From Azospirillum sp. B21 (lineage in GTDB: Bacteria; Pseudomonadota; Alphaproteobacteria; Azospirillales; Azospirillaceae), in NCBI RefSeq assembly GCF_008364825.1, contig NZ_VTTO01000020.1, forward strand, positions 45,021-109,020: a DNA stretch of 64,000 bases. Direction: 5' to 3'. Each line of letters begins with the position of its first letter. The first letter of the stretch is position 1. Position numbers and translations under genes: made by a program. The notes under the pieces are model-generated. The model had not been told where the DNA came from. It was given only the letters and a program-made list of their open reading frames with translations, and did not search any database. This document shows positions 1 through 8,877 of this stretch, in pieces.

Positions 1-10
1 TTTGCCGTTC

Positions 11-46
11 CCGGCGGCCAGCCATGGCCGCCGGATTTTCCTTTTT
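11..46 (+). terminator. Terminator-like hairpin just upstream of argD
   Basis: A perfect 10-bp stem (CCGGCGGCCA, loop GCCA, TGGCCGCCGG) is followed by the T-rich stretch ATTTTCCTTTTT. It ends about 15 bases before the argD start, and the argD ribosome binding site follows at once. It could end the gene to the left of the window, or act as a leader attenuator for argD; the promoter is not in view. Confidence 0.6.
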
Positions 47-60
47 GGGAGACCAAAGCC

Positions 61-1233
61 GTGATCCCCGTCGTTATGCCCACATACGCCCGCGCCGACA
101 TCGTGTTCGAGCGTGGTCAAGGTCCGTATCTCTACGCGACCGACGGGCGACGATTCCTCGACTTCGCCGCCGGCGTCGCGGTGAACGCCCTGGGTCACGC
201 GCATCCCTATCTGGTGGAAAAGCTGACCGAGCAGGCGAACAAGCTGTGGCACACCTCCAACCTGTTCCGGGTCGCCGGACAGGAGAGCCTCGGCAAGCGC
301 CTGACCGAGGTCACCTTCGCCGACACGGTGTTCTTCACGAATTCCGGTGCGGAAGCGTGGGAATGCGGCGCCAAGGCCGTCCGCAAGTACCACTATGACT
401 CCGGCAACCCGCAGAAGAACCGCATCATCACCTTCGAGCAGGCTTTCCACGGCCGCACGCTGGGCGCCATCTCGGCTGCCAAGCAGGAGAAGCTGGTGCA
501 TGGCTTCGACCCGCTGCTGGACGGCTTCGACCAGGTTCCCTTCGGCGACCTCGACGCCGTGCGCGCCGCCATCACGCCCGCCACCGGCGGCATCTGCGTC
601 GAACCGATCCAGGGCGAGGGCGGCATCCGCGCCGGTTCGGTGGAGTTCCTGCGGGGCCTGCGCGCGCTGTGCGACGAGCATGGCCTGCTGCTGTTCCTGG
701 ACGAGATTCAGTGCGGCATGGGCCGCACCGGCAAGCTGTTCGCCCATGAATGGGCCGGCATCACGCCGGACGTCATGTGCGTCGCCAAGGGCATCGGCGG
801 CGGTTTCCCGCTCGGCGCCTGCCTGGCGACGGAACGTGCGGCGTCGGGCATGACCGCCGGCACCCACGGCTCCACCTATGGCGGCAACCCGCTGGCGACC
901 GCCGTCGGCAACGCCGTGCTGGACGTCATGCTGGCGCCGGGCTTCCTGGACACCGTCCTTCAGACCTCGGCCCTTCTGCGCGGCCGCCTGGAGGAGCTGA
1001 TCGCCAAGCATCCGGCGATGTTCCTGGAACTGCGCGGCCAGGGCCTGATGCTGGGCCTGAAGCTTGGCCAGCCGGTGGGCGATGTGGTGGCGAAGCTGCG
1101 CGCCAACGGCCTGCTGTCGGTCCCGGCCGGCGACAATGTGGTGCGGCTGCTGCCGCCCCTGAACATCGGCGAAGCCGAAGTGAATGAAGCCGTCGGGATT
1201 CTCGACCGGACGGCGCAGGAGTGCGTGGGATGA
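61..1233 (+). CDS. argD: Acetylornithine aminotransferase
   Basis: A 390-aa class III PLP-dependent aminotransferase. It transfers an amino group from glutamate to N-acetylglutamate semialdehyde in arginine synthesis, in the cytoplasm. The PLP lysine is K243 in VAKGIGGGFPLGA, and the upstream LDEIQCGMGRTG carries the cofactor aspartate. Length fits ArgD (about 390-400). The start is GTG at 61, with GGGAG 10 bases upstream; ATG at 76 is the alternative. The stop overlaps argF as ATGA, so the two are translationally coupled. The ornithine it helps make is the substrate of the next enzyme. A related 4-aminobutyrate or succinylornithine role is possible, but argF next door favours ArgD. Confidence 0.96.
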   Translation: MIPVVMPTYARADIVFERGQGPYLYATDGRRFLDFAAGVAVNALGHAHPYLVEKLTEQANKLWHTSNLFRVAGQESLGKRLTEVTFADTVFFTNSGAEAWECGAKAVRKYHYDSGNPQKNRIITFEQAFHGRTLGAISAAKQEKLVHGFDPLLDGFDQVPFGDLDAVRAAITPATGGICVEPIQGEGGIRAGSVEFLRGLRALCDEHGLLLFLDEIQCGMGRTGKLFAHEWAGITPDVMCVAKGIGGGFPLGACLATERAASGMTAGTHGSTYGGNPLATAVGNAVLDVMLAPGFLDTVLQTSALLRGRLEELIAKHPAMFLELRGQGLMLGLKLGQPVGDVVAKLRANGLLSVPAGDNVVRLLPPLNIGEAEVNEAVGILDRTAQECVG

Positions 1234-2183
1234 GCGGCGACAACAACAGCGCCAACAACGGCGTTCGGCACTTCCTCGACATCGACCGGATGGACGGCGC
1301 CACGCTGCGCCGCCTGCTCGACCATGCCGTGCGCATCAAGGCCGACCTGAAGAAGGACCGGCTGGCCCACTCCACCCTGCTGGCCGGCCGCTCGCTGGCC
1401 CTGATCTTCGAGAAGCCCTCGACCCGCACCCGCGTGTCGTTCGAGGTCGGCATGCAGCAGTTCGGCGGCAACGTCGTGGTGCTGAAGCCCGATGACATGC
1501 AGCTGGGCCGCGGCGAGACCATCGGCGACACCGCCCGCGTGCTGTCGCGCTTCGTCGACGCCGTGATGGTCCGCACCACCGGCGAGGAGCGGGTGCATGA
1601 ACTGGCCGCCCATGCCAGCATCCCGATCATCAACGGCCTGACCGACCAGACCCACCCCTGCCAGATCATGGCCGACCTGATGACCTTCGAGGAGCATCGC
1701 GGTCCGATCAACGGCCGGACCGTCGCCTGGATCGGCGACTGCAACAACGTCGCGGTCAGCTGGGCCCATGCCGCCGTGCGTTTCGGCTTCGAACTGCGGC
1801 TTGCCTGCCCCACCGTCTACGGCCCGTCGCCGGAGTTGCTGGCCTGGGCGGAGCGTGAGGGGACCGGCCGTCTGGTCGTCACCGAATCGCCGGAAGAGGC
1901 GGTGCGTGGAGCAGAATGCGTCATCACCGACGCCTGGGCCTCCATGCACAACACCGATGTGGACGAGCGCGCGGCGATCCTCGCCCCCTATCAGGTGAAC
2001 GAGGCGCTGATGGCCCATGCTCATCCGGACGCGCTGTTCATGCACTGCCTGCCGGCCCACCGGAACGAGGAAGTGACCGACGGCGTGATCGACGGCCGCC
2101 ATTCGGTGGTCTGGGACGAGGCGGAAAACCGCCTGCACGCCCAGAAGGCCATCCTCGGCTGGTGCATGGGCGTGCTGGACTGA
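1230..2183 (+). CDS. argF: Ornithine carbamoyltransferase
   Basis: A 317-aa enzyme condensing ornithine and carbamoyl phosphate to citrulline. The carbamoyl-phosphate motif STRTR begins at residue 64, HPCQIMADLMT lies mid-protein, and the ornithine-binding HCLPAHR begins at residue 272. ATG at 1230 is chosen over GTG at 1221 because AGGAG (1217-1221) sits 8 bases upstream and it forms an ATGA overlap with the argD stop. Second gene of an argD-argF operon. A REP element immediately follows. Confidence 0.96.
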   Translation: MSGDNNSANNGVRHFLDIDRMDGATLRRLLDHAVRIKADLKKDRLAHSTLLAGRSLALIFEKPSTRTRVSFEVGMQQFGGNVVVLKPDDMQLGRGETIGDTARVLSRFVDAVMVRTTGEERVHELAAHASIPIINGLTDQTHPCQIMADLMTFEEHRGPINGRTVAWIGDCNNVAVSWAHAAVRFGFELRLACPTVYGPSPELLAWAEREGTGRLVVTESPEEAVRGAECVITDAWASMHNTDVDERAAILAPYQVNEALMAHAHPDALFMHCLPAHRNEEVTDGVIDGRHSVVWDEAENRLHAQKAILGWCMGVLD

Positions 2184-2195
2184 GGGAGCGTTCTG

Positions 2196-2359
2196 CCCCC
2201 ACCCTAACCCTCCCCCGCTGGGCGGGGGAGGGGATTGGACCTTTGTCGGCGCACAGCGGCAGTCCCTCCCCCGCCCAGCTCTCGCACAAAGCTATGCTTT
2301 GTGCTGACGCGGCAGGCGGACCGAAGGTCCGCTGAGAGCGGGGGAGGTTAGGTGGGGGT
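2196..2359. repeat. REP-like palindromic element A1, composite form
   Basis: This fills most of the 302-base gap between argF and hslO. Two inverted arms are built on CCCCCACC(C/T)AACC(C/T)TCCCCCGC, each able to form a GC hairpin (CCCCCGC/GCGGGGG). The right arm is interrupted at its apex by about 60 bases (2279-2338) holding two further palindromes, GCACAAAG/CTTTGTGC and GCGGACC/GGTCCGC. The same nested insert recurs in reverse orientation in element A4 near 47.8 kb. Confidence 0.85.
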
Positions 2360-2485
2360 CTAACCTCCCCAACCCACAGGCCACCCCATGCATGGGTGCC
2401 CTGCCGGTCTTGATTCGGCCCCTCCCCACCCCGATCTTCGGCCCTACGCCTATATCGCCGGTCTCTGTCTTAAGGAATCCGCCCT

Positions 2486-3421
2486 ATGGACGATCCGTCC
2501 GTCCGCCCGCTCACCGATGATTTCGTCCTGCCGTTCCAGATCGAGGCGTCGCGCCTGCGCGGCCGCACCATCAAGCTGGGGCCGGCGATCGACGAGATCC
2601 TGACCCGCCACGACTATCCGCCCACCGTCGCCCGCTTCCTGGCGGAGACGGCGACGCTGGCCGTGCTGCTCGCCAGCATGCTGAAGTACGAGGGCATCTT
2701 CACGCTGCAGACCAAGGGCGACGGGCCGATCCGCCTGATGGTGGCCGACGTCACCTCGGTCGGCGACGTGCGCGCCTATGCCCAGTTTGACCCGGAAGCG
2801 CTCGCCAAGGCCGAGCGGGACGTCGAGATCGCCCCGGCCGCGGCGCTGCTCGGCAAGGGCTACATCGCCTTCACGGTGGACCAGGGTCAGGACACCGACC
2901 GCTACCAAGGCATCGTCGAGCTGTACGGCAAGACGCTGACCGACTGCGTGCAGCATTACTTCCGCCAGTCCGAGCAGATCGACACCGGCCTGACCGTTTC
3001 GGTCGACCGCGAGGTGAAGCCGGACGGCACGCCCGGCCAGTGGCGCACCGGCGGCATCATGATCCAGCGCCTGCCGCAGGAGCAGGGTCTGGTCGCGTCC
3101 GACAAGGAAGACGACTGGCGCCGCGCCATGGTGCTGATGGCCAGCGTCACCGGCGACGAGCTGCTGTCGACCGATCTCGCCGCGTCCGACCTGCTCTACC
3201 GCCTGTTCCACGAGGACGGCGTGCGGATCTATGAGGGTCATGCGCTGCGCTTCGGCTGCCGCTGCTCGCGCGAGCGGGTGGAAAACATGCTGCGCAGCCT
3301 GCCCCGCGAAGAGGTGCAGGAGTTGAAGATCGACGACGGCCGGGTCGAGGTGACCTGCCAGTTCTGCTCGACCGACTACCACTTCACCGACGCGGATCTC
3401 GACCGCGTGTATGGCGCGTAA
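2486..3421 (+). CDS. hslO: Hsp33 redox-activated chaperone
   Basis: A 311-aa cytoplasmic holdase that becomes active on oxidative unfolding. The N-terminal HSP33 domain is followed by the C-terminal zinc switch C258-X-C260 and C291-X2-C294. All four zinc cysteines are present, so the redox switch should work. Start ATG 2486; it stands alone, downstream of REP A1 and upstream of the toxin-antitoxin pair. Length is close to the usual 290-330 residues. Confidence 0.95.
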   Translation: MDDPSVRPLTDDFVLPFQIEASRLRGRTIKLGPAIDEILTRHDYPPTVARFLAETATLAVLLASMLKYEGIFTLQTKGDGPIRLMVADVTSVGDVRAYAQFDPEALAKAERDVEIAPAAALLGKGYIAFTVDQGQDTDRYQGIVELYGKTLTDCVQHYFRQSEQIDTGLTVSVDREVKPDGTPGQWRTGGIMIQRLPQEQGLVASDKEDDWRRAMVLMASVTGDELLSTDLAASDLLYRLFHEDGVRIYEGHALRFGCRCSRERVENMLRSLPREEVQELKIDDGRVEVTCQFCSTDYHFTDADLDRVYGA

Positions 3422-3494
3422 GCAGTGTGTTGGCGGCCGGTGCCGGAAGGCGCCGGCCGTCCGCTTGCGCTCCCCGCCGGCCTCACCCATACTC

Positions 3495-3513
3495 TATGTC
3501 AAAGCTTGACATA
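3495..3513. promoter_or_regulatory. Perfect palindrome upstream of parD, likely operator
   Basis: TATGTCAA-AGC-TTGACATA, two perfect 8-base arms with a 3-base centre, ends 23 bases before the parD start. ParD-type antitoxins usually repress their own operon at such a palindrome. The right arm contains TTGACA, so it may overlap a promoter. Confidence 0.55.
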
Positions 3514-3536
3514 TGATCTTGATGGGGACGGCGGCG

Positions 3537-3812
3537 ATGGCGACCAACGTGCATCTCACCCCGGAGTTGGAGCGGTTCGCCCGCGACTGTGTCGAAGGCG
3601 GGCGCTACAACAATGTGAGCGAAGTGGTGCGCTCCGGCCTGCGTCTGCTGCAGGAGGCCGAGGAGCGGCGGCGGACCTTCAACGCCATGCTGCTCCAGGC
3701 CGAGGCCGAAGCCGACCGTGACGGCAGCGTGGCCATCGACGATGTCCTGGCCGAAGCCGATGCGATCATCGAAGCCAGCGCCGCATCCCACAGCGGCTCC
3801 CGCGGCCGATGA
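3537..3812 (+). CDS. parD: ParD-type ribbon-helix-helix antitoxin
   Basis: A 91-aa protein. The N-terminal ribbon-helix-helix is recognisable (NVHLTPELERFARDCV, then YNNVSEVVRSGLRLLQE), with an acidic helical tail expected to wrap the toxin. ATG 3537 is preferred to ATG 3513 because GGGGA lies 7 bases upstream and the family begins at this residue. Its stop overlaps the toxin start (ATGA). Role by family: neutralises the ParE toxin and represses the operon. Confidence 0.85.
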   Translation: MATNVHLTPELERFARDCVEGGRYNNVSEVVRSGLRLLQEAEERRRTFNAMLLQAEAEADRDGSVAIDDVLAEADAIIEASAASHSGSRGR

Positions 3813-4123
3813 CCACAGCACTGCTGTCGCCGGCTGCGCGCCGTGACCTGCTGACGGCAATCCGCTGGATCGCCCAGGACAATCCCGGCGCCGCCCGCGC
3901 CTTGCGCGATACCCTCGCCCGGACGGCACAGCGAATCGGCACCCATACCCTGGTCGGAACGCAGCGCCCGGACTTGGCCGCCCCGCCCTACCGCTTCGTC
4001 AGCCTGACCGGCTTTCCCTATATCGTCGTCTACAATGCCGAGCGCCGGCCGCCGTTGATCGTCCGCATCCTTCACGGTGCCCGCGACCTGCCGGTCGTGC
4101 TCGGCGACCTCCCGGACGGCTGA
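3809..4123 (+). CDS. parE: ParE/RelE-superfamily toxin
   Basis: A 104-aa protein with the ParE pattern LSPAARRDLLTAIRWIAQDNP at the start and PYRFVSLTGFPYIVVYN, then VRILHGARDL, at the end. ParE toxins usually poison DNA gyrase and RelE relatives cut mRNA; sequence alone does not settle which. It overlaps the antitoxin by 4 bases, the standard antitoxin-first order. No mobile element flanks the pair. Confidence 0.85.
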   Translation: MTTALLSPAARRDLLTAIRWIAQDNPGAARALRDTLARTAQRIGTHTLVGTQRPDLAAPPYRFVSLTGFPYIVVYNAERRPPLIVRILHGARDLPVVLGDLPDG

Positions 4124-4226
4124 AGAAGTCCGGAAGGCGTTCACCGGAATGGGCGTGATGCACCGGCCCGCCTTGCCGGCTATAGTGCCGCCCCCTTGTC
4201 CAACTTCTCCCTCACCCGGAGCCCCC

Positions 4227-4823
4227 ATGCTGTCGCGCCGCCTTGTCCTTGCCGCCGGAACGGCCACCCTCCTGCTTGCCGCCTGCCAGAGCACGCCGCC
4301 GCGGCCGGCGCCGCGCCCGGTCGATTTCTCCAATTTCGGGCCGATCGCCCTGAATGCCGGCACCATCGACGTGGTCGACGCCTACCGCCCGATGGGGGCC
4401 AAGCATGTGGAGGGACGCTCCGCGGTGCCGCCGGCCGAGGCGGTGCGGCGCTGGGCGGCGGAGCGGCTTCAGGCCGCCGGCGGTCAAGGCCGCGTGCGCG
4501 TCACCATCCGCGACGCCAGCATCGTCGAGGTGGCGCTGCCGACCAAGAAGGGCATCACCGGCTATTTCAGCAATGATCAGGCCCAGCGCTATGACGGCCG
4601 GATCGAGGTGGAGATCACCGGCGAGGTGCCGGACACCGGCAATGGCGGCTTCCGCGGCGTGACCCGCTCCACCGTCACCCATTCCACCACCGTGGCGGAG
4701 AACATCTCGCTGGCCGATCGCGAGGCCACCTTCCTGGAGATCACCCGCCGGATGATGGACGACCTGAACGCCCGTCTCGACGCCGGCATCCGCAAGGATC
4801 TGGCGCCGATGGTGCGGCGGTGA
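4227..4823 (+). CDS. Predicted lipoprotein, unknown function
   Basis: A 198-aa protein with a type II signal: MLSRRLVLAAG, hydrophobic core, then lipobox LLAAC with the lipidated cysteine at residue 20. The mature part begins QSTPPRPAPRPVD. ATG 4227 is chosen because it places the signal at the N-terminus; the frame is open further upstream without a plausible start. I do not recognise the mature domain. Q at +2 gives no inner-membrane retention signal, so outer-membrane location is likely. Downstream kup is convergent. Confidence 0.8.
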   Translation: MLSRRLVLAAGTATLLLAACQSTPPRPAPRPVDFSNFGPIALNAGTIDVVDAYRPMGAKHVEGRSAVPPAEAVRRWAAERLQAAGGQGRVRVTIRDASIVEVALPTKKGITGYFSNDQAQRYDGRIEVEITGEVPDTGNGGFRGVTRSTVTHSTTVAENISLADREATFLEITRRMMDDLNARLDAGIRKDLAPMVRR

Positions 4824-4886
4824 TTTCCCGGCGGTGATTTCCCGGCGCTGATCGCTTCGCCGGGAGTTGGCCCGGCCGAATCCGCC

Positions 4887-6779
4887 CTAAATCTCCAGCT
4901 GCATGCCCAGCTCGACCACGCGGTTGGGCGGGATGCAGAAATATTCCGACGCGCTGGTCGACAGCTTGGACAGGAAGATGAACAGCGGCTCCTGCCAGCG
5001 CGGCAGGCCGAGCTTGCCGTGGCTGCGGATCAGCGTCTCGCGGCTGACGAAATAGGTGGTTTCCATCGGCTCGAACGGCAATCCTGGAATCCGCTTGGTC
5101 TCCAGCGCCTGCGGGATGTCCGGCTCGTCCTTGAAGCCGAAATGGACGATCAGCCGGAAGAATCCGGCGGACAGGGCCTTCAACTCGAAGCGCTGCTCGT
5201 CCGGCACATGGGGCACGTCCTCGATGTCGACGGTCAGCAGCACGACGCGCTGGTGCAGCACCTTGTAGTGCTTCAGGCTGTGCAGCAGCCCCGGCGGCAG
5301 GCCGCGCGGGTTGCCGGTCAGGAAGACGGCGGTGCCCGGAACCCGCTGCACCGACCCGCCCTTCAGCCGCTCCACCAGCAGGTCGAAGGGCAGCGCATCC
5401 TCGGCCAGCCGCTTGCGCACCACCTCGCGCCCGCGCCGCCAGGTCGCCATCAGCAGGAAGACGGCCGCGCCGACCACCAGCGGGAACCAGCCGCCCTCCT
5501 CCACCTTGACCAGGTTGGCCAGGAACAGCGCCATGTCGACGGTCAGGAACACCGCCAGCGCCAGCACCGCCTGCCACAGCTTCCAGCGGCCGAGCGAGCG
5601 CGCGACCTTGTAGGCCAGCAGCGTGGTCGCCACCATCGTGCCGGTCACCGCGATGCCGTAGGCGGCGGCGAGGTTGCTGGAGGTCTGGAAGCTCAGCACC
5701 AGCATGAGAACGCCGGCCAGCAGCAGCCAGTTCAGCTGCGGCATGTAGATCTGGCCCTTCTCATGCTCCGAGGTGTGCATCACCTCCATCCGCGGCAGAT
5801 AGCGCAGGTGCATCGCCTGCAGCGTCACCGAATAGGCGCCGGAGATCACCGCCTGACCGGCGATGATGGTCGCCGCGGTCGCCAGCAGCAGAAGCGGCAC
5901 CTGCGCCCAGTCCGGCGCCAGATGGAAGAAGGGGTTCTCGATCGCATCCGGTTCATGCAGCAGCAGCGCGCCCTGGCCGAAATAGCACAGCAGAAGCGAC
6001 GGCAGCACCAGCACGTACCAAGCGATGCGGATCGGCTTGCGGCCGAAATGGCCCATGTCGGCATAAAGCGCTTCCGCCCCCGTCACCGCCAGAACCACCG
6101 CGCCCAGCAGCAGGAAGCCGTGCCAGCCGTGGTTGAACAGCATCTCCACGGCATGGCCGGGCCAGACCGCGGCCAGCACGCCGGGATAGCGCACGATCTG
6201 CCACAGCCCCAGCACGCCCAGCGTTATGAACCAGACCAGCATCACCGGCCCGAACAGCCGGCCGACCTTCTCCGTCCCGAAGCGCTGCAGCACGAACAGC
6301 CCGATCAGGATGGTCAGCGTGATGGGGATGACGTAGTCGTCCAGGGCGGGGGCCACGACATGCAAACCCTCCACCGCGCTCAGAACCGAGATGGCGGGGG
6401 TGATCAGGCTGTCGCCGTAGAACAGCGAGGCGCCCATCACGCCGATGGCCATGACGACGCCGGTGCGCCGGTGCCCCGGCCGCATACCGCGCAGCGCCAG
6501 CGCGGTCAGCGCCAGGATGCCGCCCTCGCCCTGGTTGTCGGCACGCATGACGAAGACGACGTATTTCACCGTCACCGTGATGATCAGCGCCCAGAAGATC
6601 AGCGACAGCACGCCCAGGATGACTTCCGGCACCAGCGGAAAACCGCCGCCCTCGGTCAGGCATTCGCGCAGCGTGTAGAGCGGGCTGGTGCCGATGTCGC
6701 CATAGACGACACCCAGCGCCCCCAGCGCGAGCGCGCGCAGCTTCGCCGCATGCTCCCGCCCATCCATGCCTGCTTCCAT
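4887..6779 (-). CDS. kup: Low-affinity K+ uptake transporter Kup
   Basis: A roughly 630-aa inner-membrane K+/H+ symporter. The family signature GVVYGDIGTSPLYTLRE is near the N-terminus. About 12 hydrophobic segments occupy the first 430 residues and a soluble C-terminal domain follows. ATG at 6779 is chosen because AGGAG lies upstream; ATG 6812 and ATG 6767 are alternatives. The gene is single, convergent with the lipoprotein gene and divergent from the receiver-GGDEF gene. No c-di-AMP riboswitch is seen upstream. Confidence 0.95.
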   Translation of the reverse strand: MEAGMDGREHAAKLRALALGALGVVYGDIGTSPLYTLRECLTEGGGFPLVPEVILGVLSLIFWALIITVTVKYVVFVMRADNQGEGGILALTALALRGMRPGHRRTGVVMAIGVMGASLFYGDSLITPAISVLSAVEGLHVVAPALDDYVIPITLTILIGLFVLQRFGTEKVGRLFGPVMLVWFITLGVLGLWQIVRYPGVLAAVWPGHAVEMLFNHGWHGFLLLGAVVLAVTGAEALYADMGHFGRKPIRIAWYVLVLPSLLLCYFGQGALLLHEPDAIENPFFHLAPDWAQVPLLLLATAATIIAGQAVISGAYSVTLQAMHLRYLPRMEVMHTSEHEKGQIYMPQLNWLLLAGVLMLVLSFQTSSNLAAAYGIAVTGTMVATTLLAYKVARSLGRWKLWQAVLALAVFLTVDMALFLANLVKVEEGGWFPLVVGAAVFLLMATWRRGREVVRKRLAEDALPFDLLVERLKGGSVQRVPGTAVFLTGNPRGLPPGLLHSLKHYKVLHQRVVLLTVDIEDVPHVPDEQRFELKALSAGFFRLIVHFGFKDEPDIPQALETKRIPGLPFEPMETTYFVSRETLIRSHGKLGLPRWQEPLFIFLSKLSTSASEYFCIPPNRVVELGMQLEI

Positions 6780-7076
6780 AACCAGGTCCGCTCCTGTCCC
6801 GTTTCGCTGCATCCGTAGAGGACTGCCGCCGGCCCACCCGGCACATCATCCGGGCAGATCATCGGCATATGCACAGCCATGCCTAAGGTGGCTTGCGGTG
6901 GCCGCGCAAGCACCGAATGGCGAAACGCACCACCGGCCCGTCCGATCCTCCGTCATTTTCACCCTTTCGATAGCCTGTTTGCATGGGACGGGGCGCGGCA
7001 CTCGGCACCGTTGCATCCGGAGCGCCGACATGCTTCCATTCATACGTGTACCGCGCGGAGCTCCGAGCCGGCAGCC

Positions 7077-8150
7077 ATGTCCAACGATTTCCTGTTCGCC
7101 TCGGACGAGTCCCCCGCAGCACCGCTCCCGGACCGACCCGACTCCGACATCCCGGACCCTCATTCCCCGCCCTGGCTGGTGCTGGTCGCCGATGACGAGC
7201 CGGAGGTGCATGCCGTCACCCGGCTGGCGTTGGCCCGCCTGCGCTTCCGCGGCCGTCCCGTCCGCCTGCTGGACTGCACCAGCGCCGCGGAGGCGGAGCG
7301 CGTCCTGCGGGAAACGCCCGGCATAGCGGTCATCCTGCTCGACGTGGTGATGGAGACGGAGGATGCCGGCCTGCGGCTGGTCCGCACCATCCGGGAGGAT
7401 TTGGGCAACCAGGCCGTCCGCATCGTCCTGCGCACCGGCCAGCCGGCGCAGGTCGCGGAGGAGGACCTCGTCCTCGCCTACGAGATCGACGGCTACACCG
7501 CGAAGACGGAGCTGACCGCCCGCCGGCTGTTCACCAGCGTGGTGACGGCACTGCGCGCCTATGCCGCCCTCGAGACGCTGGAACGGCAGCTCGCCGAGCG
7601 CAGCCGCGCGCTGGAGGAGGCGACCGTCCGCCTGAACCGGCTGGCCATGCTGGATCCGCTGACCGGCGTGTGGAACCGCCGCCGTTTCCTGGAACTGGCG
7701 GCGGCGGAGCTGGCGCGGGCGCGGCGCTATGGCCGGCCTCTGACGGTCTTCCTGCTCGACCTCGACGGGTTCAAGGCGGTCAACGACGCCTATGGCGACG
7801 CCGCCGGCGACGCGGTGCTGCGCGCGGTGGTGAAGCGGATGCGGGCGGCGTTGCGCATCTCCGACCATGTCGCCCGTTCCGGCGGGGAGGAATTCGTCGT
7901 GCTGCTGCCGGAGACCGACTCCGCCGGCGCCGCCGTGGTGGCGGAACGGGTGCGCGCCGCCCTGGCGGGCAGCCCGATCATCGTGGACGACCGCGCCGCC
8001 ACCGTCGCTGTCGCCGTCACCGCCAGCATCGGGATCGCCCATTGGCTGCCCGGCGAGCCCGGCGTCGAACAGACCCTGCACCGCGCCGAGCGGGCTCTCC
8101 GCGACGCCAAGCAGGCCGGCCGCAATCGGGTGGAACGGGCGCCCGGTTAG
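7077..8150 (+). CDS. Response regulator with GGDEF diguanylate cyclase output
   Basis: A 357-aa protein. An N-terminal receiver has acidic residues D39-D40-E41 and phospho-acceptor D89 (ILLDVV); a coiled linker (ETLERQLAERSRALEEA) follows; then a GGDEF domain with first metal motif LLDLDGFKAVND and the active-site loop GGEEF at 269-273. RISD five residues before GGEEF is a good RxxD inhibitory site, so feedback by c-di-GMP is expected. All catalytic residues are present, so it probably makes c-di-GMP when phosphorylated. No histidine kinase gene is adjacent. ATG 7077 is chosen because the residues before it are unlike a receiver. Confidence 0.9.
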   Translation: MSNDFLFASDESPAAPLPDRPDSDIPDPHSPPWLVLVADDEPEVHAVTRLALARLRFRGRPVRLLDCTSAAEAERVLRETPGIAVILLDVVMETEDAGLRLVRTIREDLGNQAVRIVLRTGQPAQVAEEDLVLAYEIDGYTAKTELTARRLFTSVVTALRAYAALETLERQLAERSRALEEATVRLNRLAMLDPLTGVWNRRRFLELAAAELARARRYGRPLTVFLLDLDGFKAVNDAYGDAAGDAVLRAVVKRMRAALRISDHVARSGGEEFVVLLPETDSAGAAVVAERVRAALAGSPIIVDDRAATVAVAVTASIGIAHWLPGEPGVEQTLHRAERALRDAKQAGRNRVERAPG

Positions 8151-8285
8151 GCGCTGCGATCCCGGGGGTGGGGTGTTTCATGTGAAATATCGTTACAGCG
8201 CGGCGATTGAACGGCGGGAAGCCAGGGGTTACTCCTATCGTTGGAGGCATCCATTCGGATGGTGCTCCCGATCAGGGGTTCGCAC

Positions 8286-8852
8286 ATGTGGCAGGACTAC
8301 GGCAACGCGCTCATCTCCGCCTTCGGGCTGGCGGGCCTGGGGTTCGGCATCGGCAAGCTCGTCATCGTGCTCGGTGAGCGCGCCATCGAGCGGCGCCACG
8401 GGTCGGAGGGGGTGCGCGACGTCATCGCCCGCCGCGCCAAGATGGAAACGAAGTTCGAAGCCCGCCGCGGCGACCGCATCCGGGAACTGAAGGAGCTGGA
8501 CGGCACGGTGGAGGATGTTCTGCGCCGCCGCAAGGTGCTGGAACGCCAGATCGAGGAGTCGCGGCAGTCCGGCGAACGGCTGGTCCGCCTGATCGGCGAG
8601 GAGGTCCAGGGCAGCCCCTGCTACGTCGCCATGGTCGTGAACAAATATGTCGGCACCGGCGCCGCCCAGCAGAGCCAGCATGCGCTGGTCGACCCCACTT
8701 GGGCCCAGCCGCAGATGATCGAGGTGTGGGCGCGGTCGATGGCTGAGGCGCGGACAGAGATCGAACGGCGCTACCCGCCCGCCTTCGGCTATGCGGTGAC
8801 CCGGATGCAGGAGTTCCTGTCCGCCGATGCTCCCATCGCCAAGGCCGGTTGA
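8286..8852 (+). CDS. Membrane-anchored coiled-coil protein, paralogue 1
   Basis: A 188-aa protein of unknown function. One N-terminal membrane helix (about residues 5-30) is followed by a long charged coiled coil (RRAKMETKFEARRGDRIREL onward), then a small C-terminal domain ending YAVTRMQEFL. AGGGG lies about 8 bases before ATG 8286. The layout and the C-terminal pattern (VWARSMAEARTEIERRYPP) match the next gene (VWALDEKKAREKVNARFPE), so the two look like diverged tandem copies. They are 25 bases apart and presumably cotranscribed. Confidence 0.75.
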   Translation: MWQDYGNALISAFGLAGLGFGIGKLVIVLGERAIERRHGSEGVRDVIARRAKMETKFEARRGDRIRELKELDGTVEDVLRRRKVLERQIEESRQSGERLVRLIGEEVQGSPCYVAMVVNKYVGTGAAQQSQHALVDPTWAQPQMIEVWARSMAEARTEIERRYPPAFGYAVTRMQEFLSADAPIAKAG

Positions 8853-8877
8853 GATCCGATTGAGATAAGGACGCGCC

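Noticed and set aside
5019..6818. A 599-codon plus-strand frame opposite kup
   Set aside because: The translation is dominated by Q, H, R and D, typical of the complement of a hydrophobic membrane protein. kup on the minus strand is certain.
8176..8187. Short palindrome TTTCATGTGAAA before the coiled-coil pair
   Set aside because: Only 5-base arms about 100 bases from the start codon and no partner site; too weak to call.
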